A stretch of DNA of 64,000 nucleotides. It comes from Isoetes taiwanensis (Eukaryota > Streptophyta > Lycopodiopsida > Isoetales > Isoetaceae). Location: the NCBI GenBank assembly GCA_021234155.1, contig JAJEKV010000004.1, positions 372,001 to 436,000 on the forward strand, written 5' to 3'. This document shows, in pieces, positions 21,965 through 32,456 of this stretch (positions are counted from its first letter, which is position 1; every line of letters begins with the position of its first letter). The translations under genes and the position numbers were made by a program. Under the pieces are notes generated by a model that saw only the letters and a program-made list of their open reading frames with translations, searched no databases and was not told the origin of the DNA.

Positions 21965-22419
21965 GATAGCTAGATAAGATAAGATAAGACAAGGTAATTT
22001 TTTTATCGTCCACGAGAACCCAATCGGGTTATGGGACTAGAACAAAGAAAGAGGGCATGAGCCCCCAACAAAACAAAAGGCCTAAGCCTAAACAAAACAC
22101 GGCATGGGGACTAAGCCCCGTAACAGAATACCAAAGAAATACCAAGAAGAACTAATAGGGCACTATGCGTATCCCAACCAAGGGTTCTCAGGCCACTGGT
22201 CGCGAATGATAGTCGTGCCCCTCTGTACACTGCCCACTTATTCTGCAGCCGAGCCTCTCGGACTTTATACAACTCCTCCCGTCGCATAGTTAGCTGTACC
22301 GAGGAGAGATCCTCCTGAATAGAGAAGCTAGTATTCTTCAAATGGCTATCGTGCTGGAGCACATACAACCTGTTCCCAGAGGTGCTAAAGTGCACAACTA
22401 TATGATGAGGTCGAATCAA
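21965..22419 (-). mobile_element. Non-autonomous LINE-like element: ORF1-type domain plus 3' tail
   Basis: The minus-strand frame 22419-22111 (102 codons) reads RPHHIVVHFSTSGNRLYVLQ, then HLKNTSFSIQEDLS and RREELYKVREARLQNKWAVY. This fits the C-terminal domain of LINE-1 type ORF1 proteins ('vlv.f.....r...l...r.lk...i.i.eDls..v...R..L......a...gk.a'). It is followed directly by a tail with hairpin AACCC-GATT-GGGTT, TCGTGGACGATAAAAAAA and (TTATC)n. There is no reverse transcriptase between ORF1 and tail, so it would have moved using another element's enzyme, or has an internal deletion. Confidence 0.6.
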
Positions 22420-23010
22420 ATCCTCTACAATAGGAGCAAAATGGAAGCAGGAAAAAAGAATGAATTAGGCATGACTGTTCCTTTGTAGTGGGTCAACGTA
22501 AGCAAATATACGGCGAGCTGTCAGAGTGAGTCATATGGCATGTTGGTGAAAAGGATAGATGACAAGTTGTCATTTAATGTTGAGTCATATATGCACTGTG
22601 TCAGCAGTGTACAATCATCTAGCATTCTTAACAGTGATGATTTGGAACAATCTCAGTATAATACAGGGTCAGCTTCAACTATAGTTACTCGGAACGGGAC
22701 GGCAACGGGGACGTGGACCTAAAATTTGAAATGGGAATAAATCGGAACGGGAACGGCCAACATTCGAATTTTAAAATTTAAAAACAGTTTTGGCATTCCC
22801 TTTGCATGATGATCATTGTGGAATACTTAGAATTTAAAAATGATTTGTAGAGACTGCTTTGTAGATGGAAACATGTGAAACCACTCTAACATAATAGAAA
22901 TATAAAATAAACTAGACAGGGAAGTTAAGCTTAGCGTTGAGGCCTTTGACAAACTAAAAGAATGCATGTTGCAATATTTCCCTTAGATAACATTTCTCAA
23001 AATCAATAGT
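22420..23010. other. Spacer with no recognised gene
   Basis: It contains a short GGAACGGGACGGCAACGGGG / GGAACGGGAACGG repeat at 22690-22760. No coding signal. Confidence 0.45.
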
Positions 23011-23600
23011 GAAGTCGCATTTAATTAAAGTGGAGCACATTCTGACGTTTGGGACTCATAAGTAAAATGAGACTCATACAAAAAAAAAAAAAGTTTTGCT
23101 AAATCACTAATAGAAATTCATATTAAAGAACAACAACTAGTTCACATGTCTTTCTCATACAATTTACAACTGGTTCATTGGGAGAAGAGTGAGAAGAAAA
23201 TGCCCATGGAGGATGGCTGGGCAAGGGGCAAAGCGGGAGGGGGATGGCAAAGGGCAAATTGGATGGCAAGGGAGAGACAAAGGGGAGGGAGGAACAAAGG
23301 GCCACAGGAAGGGGCGAAGGGTAAGGGGGATGGCAAAGGGATGACGAGGGGAGGAGCAAGGTCGAAGAGGGGATGGCAAAGAGGAGATGGCAAGGGAAGG
23401 GACAAAGCAAGAGAGGGGATGAATCCAAAAAAAGGATTGTAAATAATAATAATAAAATAAATATAATAAATAAAAATGATATAATAAATTACAATACAAT
23501 AACTAAAATACAATAAGTAATACAATAAAAATACAATAAATAATACAATAAAAATACAATAAGTAATTTAATGAATACAAATAAACATAACTAATTAGAT
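23011..23600 (+). mobile_element. Left part of a TIR element related to the one at 41.1-44.9 kb
   Basis: At 23011 the sequence GAAGTCGCATTTAATTAAAG begins, identical to the left end of the element at 41102. The same order of parts follows: GGGACTCAT repeats, a purine-rich minisatellite built on GATGGCAAAGGG/GGGCAAGGGG (23190-23430), then an AATAAATATAAT-type AT-rich tract. No matching right end was found before the retroelement tail at 23620, so this is a truncated or internally interrupted copy. Confidence 0.65.
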
Positions 23601-23619
23601 AATTTTTTGGGTTGCCCGT

Positions 23620-23860
23620 AGGAAGGAAGGAAGGAAGGAAGGTATTTTTATCGTCCACGGAGACCAATCGGTCTATGGGACCCAATACAAAAACGCAGCA
23701 AGTGGATTACTGCCCGGATTAAAAAACCCCCGCCCCGAAGGATTTTTGAGGGAAAAACCGTGGCAGCAATCAGCCTGCTGACAAACTGTCCTAACATATA
23801 AAATGCAAAAACACCCAAATATATACAGTCATGCACCGCACCCGTAGTGCCCAATCAGAG
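23620..23860 (-). repeat. LINE/SINE 3' tail with (TTCC)n microsatellite
   Basis: On the minus strand: TTGGGTCCCATAGACCGATT, then GGTCTCCGTGGACGATAAAA, then ATA and five or six CTTC units. The hairpin is AGACC-GATT-GGTCT. Upstream it carries a GGTTTTTCCCTCAAAAATCC block that resembles one in the insertion at 14806-15662. Confidence 0.75.
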
Positions 23861-25155
23861 GGCAACCCCTGGGGAGTATGGGGCAAGACACATAGAGGGC
23901 CACGATTGAAGAATCTTGTGGCATATCCCTTGTCGACGGCTGTGGACTTTTGGGATTTGAGGGACCCCTGAAGACGTTTAGATGGCATGGATTCCACATG
24001 AGCTTGGCGGAGGGTGGGGATGTGGTCGGCAGATCTCTCAGGCTCCAAGGCTGTCGTCCACTGATGTTTGGTCCAGGGACGGATTTCGGGTAAGCTGCTC
24101 TTCCAAACATGCTGGGCTTAAAATTTTAGACATGGGGAAGAATTTTCCCTTGAGTTCATTTGTGTGACAAATCCAATTGGTATGGTATCTTTCACGAATT
24201 TTGAAGCCAGACTATCACGGTATTACAGCTTGGTGAACTGAGTTAGGCAAAGAGGAAAGCCTCCTTTCATGTCTGTATCTGCTGTAAATACGTTGCAGCA
24301 GACATAACTTTTGTTGAATCAGCTAGCTTTTTGTTCAAATTTGCACCAAGCTCCTCTAGCATGGTAAAATTGCGAAAATCAAAGTACACTTCTAGGTGGA
24401 AAATTTACAATCAGGAAGCTTATAAAATCTGTAGAACCTTATGCAATGTGAGTTGAGAAACTGCAGGACTTAAAGGAGGGCATTCAATTGTTTTTTCTTT
24501 CTCCTCCCGTTTGTAGAATGACTTACTAGTCTGTTGTATCGACATTAAAGAAATTAGTATCATAATCCCTATGGGAATTCAGTAGACATTACTTTTTGCT
24601 CTGTTGCAACAGCCTGCTTATTCTGGCAGGGTAAGTGCATGTGTATTTTGCTTCATCTCCATATGCCAGGACTGGCCTGGTAGATTGATAGGTCAAGTTC
24701 TTCAATATCTGGGACTGCAAAATCTAACCTCTGAATGGTTTGCCATGCCTGCTTGCCTTCTGAAGGAACAGGTCGCATACAAAACACAAGAATTATGGGA
24801 GCTTGTCCATGCTTTTAACTAAGGAACGCCATCTCTGCCAAACAAATTTGAGTGCATCTGGACTTTCTTTCTGTCAACCATGCTGCACATTTCCCTAGCA
24901 TTGCGTATTATTGAGCTTTGTGGTCTTTTGGTCCAACTAGGACTTATGGGCGGATATGTTTTTATTGATCTCTTTATATGCTTCAGCTTTAGAAGAAAGG
25001 GAGTATGTTGTTGCTGGATATTGTAATCAGGTTTCTCTATGTATGCTTCAGCCTCAGAATAAAGAGGGTTTATGTTACTATTCATTTCCCACTTTTGTAC
25101 TACAAAAAGTGCTGTGTTTTTGCTGCCTTGTTTAACGAACATGAATTTGGAATGC
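23861..25155. other. Spacer with no recognised gene
   Basis: The frame 24604-24822 (72 codons, plus) follows a possible acceptor but is unrecognised. A near repeat TATGCTTCAGC occurs twice near 24976 and 25040. Upstream exons of the CSN1 fragment could not be identified here. Confidence 0.4.
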
Positions 25156-25159
25156 CTGC

Positions 25160-25933
25160 GAGCCATCACTGTACAACTTCAAAGCACATTATTGCAATGT
25201 GCTTGAATGCGATTCTTGTCAGCATAGAACTTGGACATTTTTTCCCATGTGTCAAATTATGTCTCAAAGGCGGAGCAAACTCCTGATGTTCAAGAGCCTG
25301 TAGTGCTGGCAAAGCTCAGGTGTGCAGCATGCTTGGCTCATTTGGAGACAAGGAAATATAAATTGGCTGCTCGCAAGGTTGTCCCCTGTTTGTTATTTGT
25401 ATTACTTATTAATTTTCTTATGGAGAAATATGTACTGCCTACAATGTTTGCTTTTAAAGCAACATATTTATCCATTGTTCCAATGCTACTTGTGGACGGT
25501 TATTTAGCTTAGTTAGTACTTGTTTTTGGAGGCAATTCGTTTCCGTGTTCTTGCATGTGACTTGTTTCCTTCTGCTATTTACATCCTGCCATGTGATAGT
25601 TTGGATTCCAAAACCCTCTTCATTCTCTTATTATAGACAGGCGTTTGATGGTTGCTGTTTCTTGTACTTGCAGTTTGTTGACACACACTTTGAGCTGGGA
25701 AACAATTATTCAGATGTTATTGCTCCTCAAGATGTTGCTACTTATGGGGGTCTCTGTGGACTAGCATCTTTTGATAGATCAGAGCTCAAGGTATTAGTTT
25801 CATGTTGATATTTGTTTGAAACCCACTCTGTTTATATTGTATGTAGAATAAGGTCATTGATAACATCAACTTTCGCAACCTCTTTGGAACTAATGCCCAA
25901 GGTCCGTGAACTCATTCATGATTTCTATGCCAG
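25160..25933 (+). pseudogene. CSN1: COP9 signalosome subunit 1 fragment
   Basis: Three exons match the middle of plant CSN1 (FUS6/COP11), the PCI-domain subunit of the COP9 deneddylase complex. About 25160-25377 gives CTTSKHIIAMCLNAILVSIE and then AEQTPDVQEPVVLAKLRCAA...KYKLAARK. 25674-25790 gives [20 protein letters not shown]...FDRSELK. 25847-25933 gives KVIDNINFRN then KVRELIHDFYA. The first exon has one extra T in a T6 run (25238-25243), and the third has one extra base near 25883. The donor after the first exon is weak (GTTGTC). Neither earlier exons nor the following 'RYASCLEYL' exon are visible, so I call it a fragment; homopolymer errors in the assembly could explain the frameshifts but not the missing ends. 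Confidence 0.8.
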
Positions 25934-26664
25934 GTCAGTCTTAGTTATTCATTGTGTAAAATTGAGGACTTTGGCTTCTCTGATTTTCTGTATCATGTGC
26001 AAAGCTTATTTACGGTAGCTCATGTTGGGCCTACAAGATCCACTTTAATTTAAACACATATCAATTACAAGTTTAGAAAGTCAATCTTATCCAGAGGGAC
26101 ACTGTGTTTCTTGATTTCTTAAATTCATAGTGATAATTTTTCCTCTAAGTATGTAAATTGGGTTGTAGTCCAGTTGTAGATGAAATAATTTTCTGTGTAG
26201 GATTGTCCCCTCTGTATTTTCTAAAGCAGATGAATAACAAATCATAAAACTGAGAGTTAAGAGTTTAGAGAAAAGCTGGATTTAATATTTTCATGTCCAA
26301 AATGTGGCTTCAAAGTCTTTCCTGAATAGACCTGACAAGAAGGATGAAGGACATCACCAACCTAATGTTAATTTATGGCAAAGCATATTTGTCTAACAAG
26401 TCTCCCTTGGAGACTGCTCATTTCAATGCCAAGAGGGACCACGTTTTCTGTGGCTATTGTACAAGAACATCTAACAACTAATCAAAGAGTGTTCAAGAAA
26501 TGTTCATGTCAATCAGAAGTGTATCTGTTGCCCTCTAAACACGAGATTGAACTGTGTCTTATTATTTTACACAAATAGTAAAAATAGCTTTTTACAGTAG
26601 TTTGTTTTGAACTTCTTTTGTCTCTTAAATGTTGTGCAACTTTTATCATACCATTCACCGGCAG
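25934..26664. other. Spacer with no recognised gene
   Basis: The remaining CSN1 exons were looked for here and not found. The short frame 26375-26578 is unrecognised. Confidence 0.45.
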
Positions 26665-26778
26665 TGCGTTGTCATATTGTTGGATGTAACTTATTAAGGA
26701 AGTTCAAATCTATTTGTGATGCGTTGTCATATTGTTGGGTGTAACTTACTAAGGAAGTTCAAATCTATTTGTGAAGCC
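26664..26778. repeat. 58-bp tandem duplication
   Basis: The unit TGCGTTGTCATATTGTTGG, TGTAACTTA.TAAGGAAGTTC, AAATCTATTTGTGA occurs twice head to tail with only a few differences, so it is recent. Confidence 0.9.
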
Positions 26779-26844
26779 TCAGAGGACACGAGTAACGATC
26801 GGCCATGACATACATCAGGTCCTAGGTTCTGGCATTGCCATGCC

Positions 26845-27657
26845 ATGAAAGTTCTACTTCCTTCCCATGAAGAGCCAAAAGGATTGTTTGCATACTTTAG
26901 GGCTAGACCTGCAGATGTTCCAATTAGGACTATTGGTAGTACTGCATCTTTAAAATTTCATGGATCTTTAGAATTTCCGTTCCATGGTCATTCTCTCCCT
27001 ACTTCATGCAGTCTCTTCAAAACCAAGACTATTTGCTTTCACATTGCGTTAGGACTGTTGGATTATATTGTATCTTTGGAATTTGAGGTGGTCTATTGGA
27101 TCTTTAGGATTTTGGATAGAAAAAAACTTAGGTTCTTTGGGATTCCCGTATTAACTTATATTTGTATTTATGAGTGTTCAAACAAGATCAACTTTTTTCA
27201 TGTCCTATCTTTTGTAGAATTTTTTTCCATTTCCGTTTCAATGATTTCTTCAATCTTTGTTGTTCCAATGTTTTCCTTGGTTCAAATACTTTGCTTAAAT
27301 GTTTTTATTTGGTATTTTCTTTTGTCCTCTGTCCCGTCATTTGAACTTCTCTTGTTCTATCTTTTGTCTAAGATGGGGGTTCGGTTCAATTGCAAGAAAG
27401 CGGCCACCCCATCCCTCCAAGGGTGGGCCGTAGATGCAATATGCCATCCGTCTAGCCATCTGGCGGGGATACGAAGTCCCACGGCCATTCCACCCCTCCG
27501 ATGGTGGTCCGTTTGCAATGCAAGATGCAACATCATCCACCACGAATTACAAGATAGATACCACCAACAACCTTGCAGACTGGTCCAATACGAGATATCA
27601 TACAATTCCCATGCAACTCACTTTCAAAGACAACCACAGAACAACGCAACACAATAG
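26845..27657 (+). other. Long open frame of unknown nature
   Basis: An ATG at 26845 opens 270 codons. The middle (about residues 60-175) is Phe/Ile/Leu-rich because the DNA is T-rich, and the last third comes from a GC-richer block with a direct repeat (GCGGCCACCCCATCCCTCC.. near 27400 and ACGGCCATTCCACCCCTCC.. near 27480). The peptide is unlike any family I know. The mixed composition argues for chance openness across two repeat types rather than a gene, but the length is unusual here. Confidence 0.25.
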
Positions 27658-27699
27658 GGCTCATGCCAAGATATTCCAGAACCAAGTGACAGCATCATA

Positions 27700-30180
27700 T
27701 AGCCAAATTGCAAAGCAGAATACTAAACTCCTTTAGCATATAAGCAGCCACAACTTCCATGCAATACCATAATTAGACCCATAGCAAAAGATATCACAGC
27801 ACCCGTGCTCCTTGTATTCCAACCTCATAGATTCCACATGCTACTCCAACAAAGTACTAGCAGTACACCCTTCTGTGATACAGTTAAGAAGCTAGCCTCT
27901 ATTATTAAAGGTTCCCTAAATTAGGCCACATCCAATAGTTCAATCCTGGACAAAGAACTCTATGTTTCACCCTATACTAAGATGTCTTAAGAAGGTTTGT
28001 AAGAGTTTCCGTACTCAATTCACATACTAGCTATCTAGGCTAGCAAAAACGCACAAAGAAACACATGCCACAATGGCCAGCATACGGGTCAGGGCAGACA
28101 GGTTATCAACAATGCCATGAAGATACGCACGTACCAAGCCCTCCCATCAATCCAAGACATGGCACAATAGTTTTGGGCTGCCCCCCAACTATAACCTAAA
28201 GCCAGGTTCAGTTGTTCATAGCATGTCACCATATCTCAATTACGGTTCGTTCCCCTAGTTAATTCAACTTGTTTATCTTGCTAGACATAATTAGCCCGCC
28301 ATAAAGTAGGACACGTGCCTTAAGAAGGCAAAATGCATTTTGCTTAAGATTACAACAAAATTTTATAGTGCGGGCTTGACAAACTAAATGAACGTTACTG
28401 TTAATCCTTTAGCAAATGAACAGTTGGAGTAAAAAAGTTTACAACTACCTAAACGTACAATATGACAATAGAGTTCGTAAATTCATCTCTACAGACCGCG
28501 TTTAAGTGCGTTGCATAGTGAATGTCTTAACTTGACATTTGCAGTTGCAATTTGAAACCCACGATGAGATGCACCGAAATGGAAAATGAAAACGTCACAA
28601 TGAGGTACAATGTGTCTAGTAGCACTGCTTTCAGATTTGGCCAAAGGGCCCAATGCCAACGGGCAACCCCTTGATGCAACCCCTTGATGCGTTAGCATCT
28701 TGTTCTTTCTTTCTCGCCCCGCGTGGCGGGAATGGGCATATTGTCTCTGACTTTTTTTCCAAGCACTGAGTGGCGGCTGTGCTTTGTGTTTCACAAGTGA
28801 AAATCTGCAGGGTGTTTCATCTGCGAAAATAGGGCTCTATTGATCTCAAGCAGCTTGTTATTTGTCTGAGCTTCCTTGCTATACTGCTACCAGATAAAAT
28901 CAGATAAAATCATCGTCCAGGGGAGCCGGAACCCTGAAGCACGACTTCTTCTGGCTTTCCGGAATATATTGCAGTTGCCGGAGGTTCTGATGAACCACTT
29001 TGCTATAGAGATTAGAGGAGATAATAGCCCTCGTACTTGTTATAACATAAGGACCGTTTCCTACACATTGTCTGTTGTTGCTGTCTGTTCTATCGCTCCA
29101 CATGCAATGCCCAAAAATCCTGCATCAATCAAAATGCACCAATTGTTAGCTTATGTACAGATTTATTATTTCTTTTCTATGAAAAAGGGCAGTTTGCACT
29201 TGAAAATTGGAAAGTTGCTGCTGCTATTATCTTGTTTTTAAGAATAGACCAGTTTGATGCCCGACAATGGGGCAGCTGCAATGAAGAACCACAAGGCAAG
29301 CAGAGCCTCCTGCCGCTACTTAATTCTGACAAACAACTGCCATACTAATTTGAAAATAAAAGAACCCATGCACAAGACTCGCTTTGTTAAGTTGTTTGTT
29401 CTTTAATCTGTAGTAAGAAGAATATAGATAGTTTACATACCATAGCTCTGAAATGCCCCATTGTTGCAATCTTTTAAATAATGTGGGCTGGAACTGAATA
29501 GGACATGCTTACCGAGACTTAGGTCGATGCAGTAAGAAAATAGATTATAGGGGCTCGGATTCCACTGTCAGATCTTCCAGACTATGCAAGCTTTACGAGT
29601 ATGTTCATACTCTTCCCTGTACATTATCCATTAAATACATAGGCACACAGAGTTTAACAATATTGAAATAGGGTCGACTTTTTTGCCCATCGTTTATTCT
29701 TAAGGTGACACGTGTCACCTCCAATAACCCGGAGTGTCAGTCGGGTACCCTGATTCCGGGTGACAGGCTGAACCGGTCAGCTTAACAATTTTGGTTGATA
29801 ATTTGTTTGAAAATCATTTGCTCAAAGTTTCAGAGTTTGGTCATTTCACAGGTTTCAAAGATCAAAGTCGAGCTTTTTCATTACTCAAAATTTTCACAGT
29901 TTTCAAAGATCAAAGTTGAGTTTTTTCAAAGTTTTTCAAACTTTAGCTTTTAGCTTACTACAATCAAAATTACTAGAAGATGAAAGGAAAGTAACGGTGA
30001 AGTTTTTCAACGATTCAAAGAGATTCAACATTTGTTCAAAGCAAATTGAAGCAGTCTGGCTCATTCAACAGATTCAGATTTGAGGTTCAACAGATTCAAC
30101 ATTGAGCACTTCACTTCCTGCAAACCATAAGAAACAATTAAAATAAGAAAATTATAACTAAACTAACAAATTCAAAAAAA
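27700..30180. other. Spacer with no recognised gene
   Basis: Longest frames are 28876-29241 (plus, 121 codons) and 28489-28794 (minus, 101 codons); neither is recognised. A duplicated phrase AACCCCTTGATGC lies at 28665-28690. The inverted phrase GGTGACACGTGTCACC at 29704 is a 16-base perfect palindrome. Sequence near 29800-30100 is rich in TTCAAAGATCAAAGT and GATTCAACA repeats. Confidence 0.45.
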
Positions 30181-30292
30181 AATACTTACAGTGATTTTAT
30201 AACAGAGCTGGCTTCATTTAAACTTCCTACATGAATAACAATGCTCTCAATCTTATTACCTGAAATTGTAACGCCTCCAGATGCACCAACAC

Positions 30293-30889
30293 TGATACGA
30301 ACCGGTCTTTCAACATCATTTTTCCTTCCATCTCAAAATTACATTAAACCAACCGGTTAACCTCGGAACTTTCTAGTCATCAAAACACAGTTAATCAAAA
30401 CAACTTTAAAACCCGGGAACAGGATCTTCTGGCACAAATTCACCATCAACCGGGCTCAGATTTGCGAACACTGCAAAGGATCTTTATGGCTCTTCCCAAA
30501 ACTGAGAATTCTGTTGTTCAACTGAATAACTTCTTTAAGATCAACTGAGGATCATAAAGATTTGGTTATGAAACTCTGATGTCGCTGCCGCAGTATTTTG
30601 TGACCCCTCGTCACCTTTTTGGCCATTACTCTCTCGTCCGGATGAACTACAAAATGTGCCCCCCCAATTCGGAAACTAGACTCTGAGCCGGTTTCACCGA
30701 GGTAAAGATCATTTCAATCAGAGCTCTGGTTGCGGAGATATGACCAACTGAAGTTTCGGTTCTTTTCGGTTCTATTTATAGATCTCTCTGCGACTTTAGT
30801 CTTTTTTTCAAAATGATGACTAACACCTTTGCCTCTGTGTTCATCTCTGCAAATCATCTCAGCCACTCCCCCGAGCTTGTGCCGTAACA
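30293..30889 (-). repeat. 3' LTR
   Basis: 597 bp. It carries about 50 bases (around 30308-30390) that the other LTR lacks; a similar block (CCTTCCATCTC...AACCAACCGGTTAACCTC) sits in the interior near 31758-31810, so the two LTRs have exchanged or lost sequence. Confidence 0.92.
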
Positions 30890-31440
30890 ATTCCTTCCCG
30901 TCTCAAGACTGATCGTCCTCGATCATCTGCCTTGTGGGTCTTAACAATTCCTTCCCGTCTCAAGACTGATCATCCTCGATCATCTGCCTTGCGGGTCTTA
31001 ACAATTCCTTCCCGTCTCAAGACTGATCGTCCTCGATCATCTGTCTTGCGGAAATAATTTATTTTCCTCCTGTCTCAAGACGGATCGAACTCAATCGTCT
31101 GCCTTGCAGGAATAATGTCTCCCCTTCCCGTCTCAAGACTGATCGAACTCGATCATCTGCCTTGCAGGAATAATGTCTCCCCTTCCCGTCTCAAGACTGA
31201 TCGAACTCGATCATCTGCCTTGCAGGAAGGTCCACCTTTTCCCAAAGCTAGTCAACTGACTATCCGCTTTGCTGGAATAACCATCTTTCTTTCTAAACTA
31301 GTCACCTGACTATCTGCTTTGAAAGGATTTCTTCAAAACCACCTTTCTTTCTAAACTAGTCACCTGACTATATGCTTTGAAAGGATTTCTTCTAGGCTGG
31401 TAAACTTACCATCTGCCTTACAATTCTGGCTTCTGTACTG
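30890..31440 (-). repeat. Two tandem-repeat blocks filling the LTR element interior
   Basis: About six units of 55-65 bp share CCCGTCTCAAGACTGATCG followed by TCGATCATCTGCCTTGC (30890-31225). They are followed by about four units sharing CTTTCTAAACTAGTCACCTG, ACTATCTGCTTTG (31240-31400). Each unit of the first block has a short inverted repeat GATCG...CGATC. No open frame is preserved. Confidence 0.88.
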
Positions 31441-31900
31441 CAGTAACAGTTGCCCCCTTCTAAACTCTAGAGCAACATTTATTTGAAAAAGAAACTCCTT
31501 TCTTAACTCAAATCAAAACTATGCTCCAACTAGCAATTATAGGCACACAAAAACTTGTTTAGATTACTTATCTCTCAGATGACCAATCTGAATTCGCTCT
31601 CCATCTCTTAGGCGTGGATCTTTCTGATCATTTGCAAAGCATGCTTTTCTTGCTCAATATCTTCCTTCTAGACTCCAACTACTCAGAACAATCCTTTATC
31701 CTTTTCGTCTCCTGTCCTTTCTTACTTCCCTGCATCAAGAACAATAACAATTTCTTCCTTCCATCTCTAAGAGTCTGTTAAACCAACCGGTTAACCTCTC
31801 TGGAACTTTCTAGTCATTAGGTAACATCGAATTGGCTAATTCAAAGTCTCAAAACGTGTTAAAGGCCTAACACAGAATTATTTTAACAGGATCAACTTAC

Positions 31901-31912
31901 GCTCTGATACCA
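31901..31912 (-). promoter_or_regulatory. Primer binding site for tRNA-iMet
   Basis: TGGTATCAGAGC on the minus strand, two bases inside the 5' LTR. It is complementary to the 3' end of plant initiator methionine tRNA and is the standard primer site of many plant LTR elements. Confidence 0.92.
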
Positions 31913-31914
31913 CT

Positions 31915-32456
31915 TGATACGAACCGGTCTTTCCTGTCTGCAAAACTGTCAAATACGGTTAATCAAAACAACTTTAAAACCCGGGAACAGGATCTTCTGG
32001 CACAAATTCACCACCCAACCGGGCTCAGATTTGCGAAAACTGCAAAGGATCTTTATGGCTCTTCCCAAAACTGAGAATTCTGTTGTTCAACTGAATAACT
32101 TCTCTGGGATCAACTGAGGATCATAAAGATTTGGTTATGAAACTCTGATGTCGCTGCCGCAGTATTTTGTGTCCCCTCGTCACCTTTTCGGCCATTACTC
32201 TCTCGTCCGGATGAACTACGGAATGTGCCCCACCCAATTCAGAAACTAGACTCCGAGCCGGTTCCAAGGAGGTAAAGATCGCTTCAATCGGAGCTCTGGT
32301 TGCGGAGATATGACCAACTGAACTTTCAACTTTCGGTTCTATTTATAGATCTCTCTGCGACTTTAGTCTTTTTTTCAAAATGATGACTAACACCTTTGCC
32401 TCTGTGTTCATCTCTGTAAATCCTCTCAGCCACTCCCCCGAGCTTGTGCCGTAACA
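31915..32456 (-). repeat. 5' LTR
   Basis: 542 bp, TG...CA ends in both readings. Its outer end abuts the AACAC target copy and then the recombinase frame. A possible TATA-like CTATTTATAGATC lies near 32338-32350 on either strand. Confidence 0.92.
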
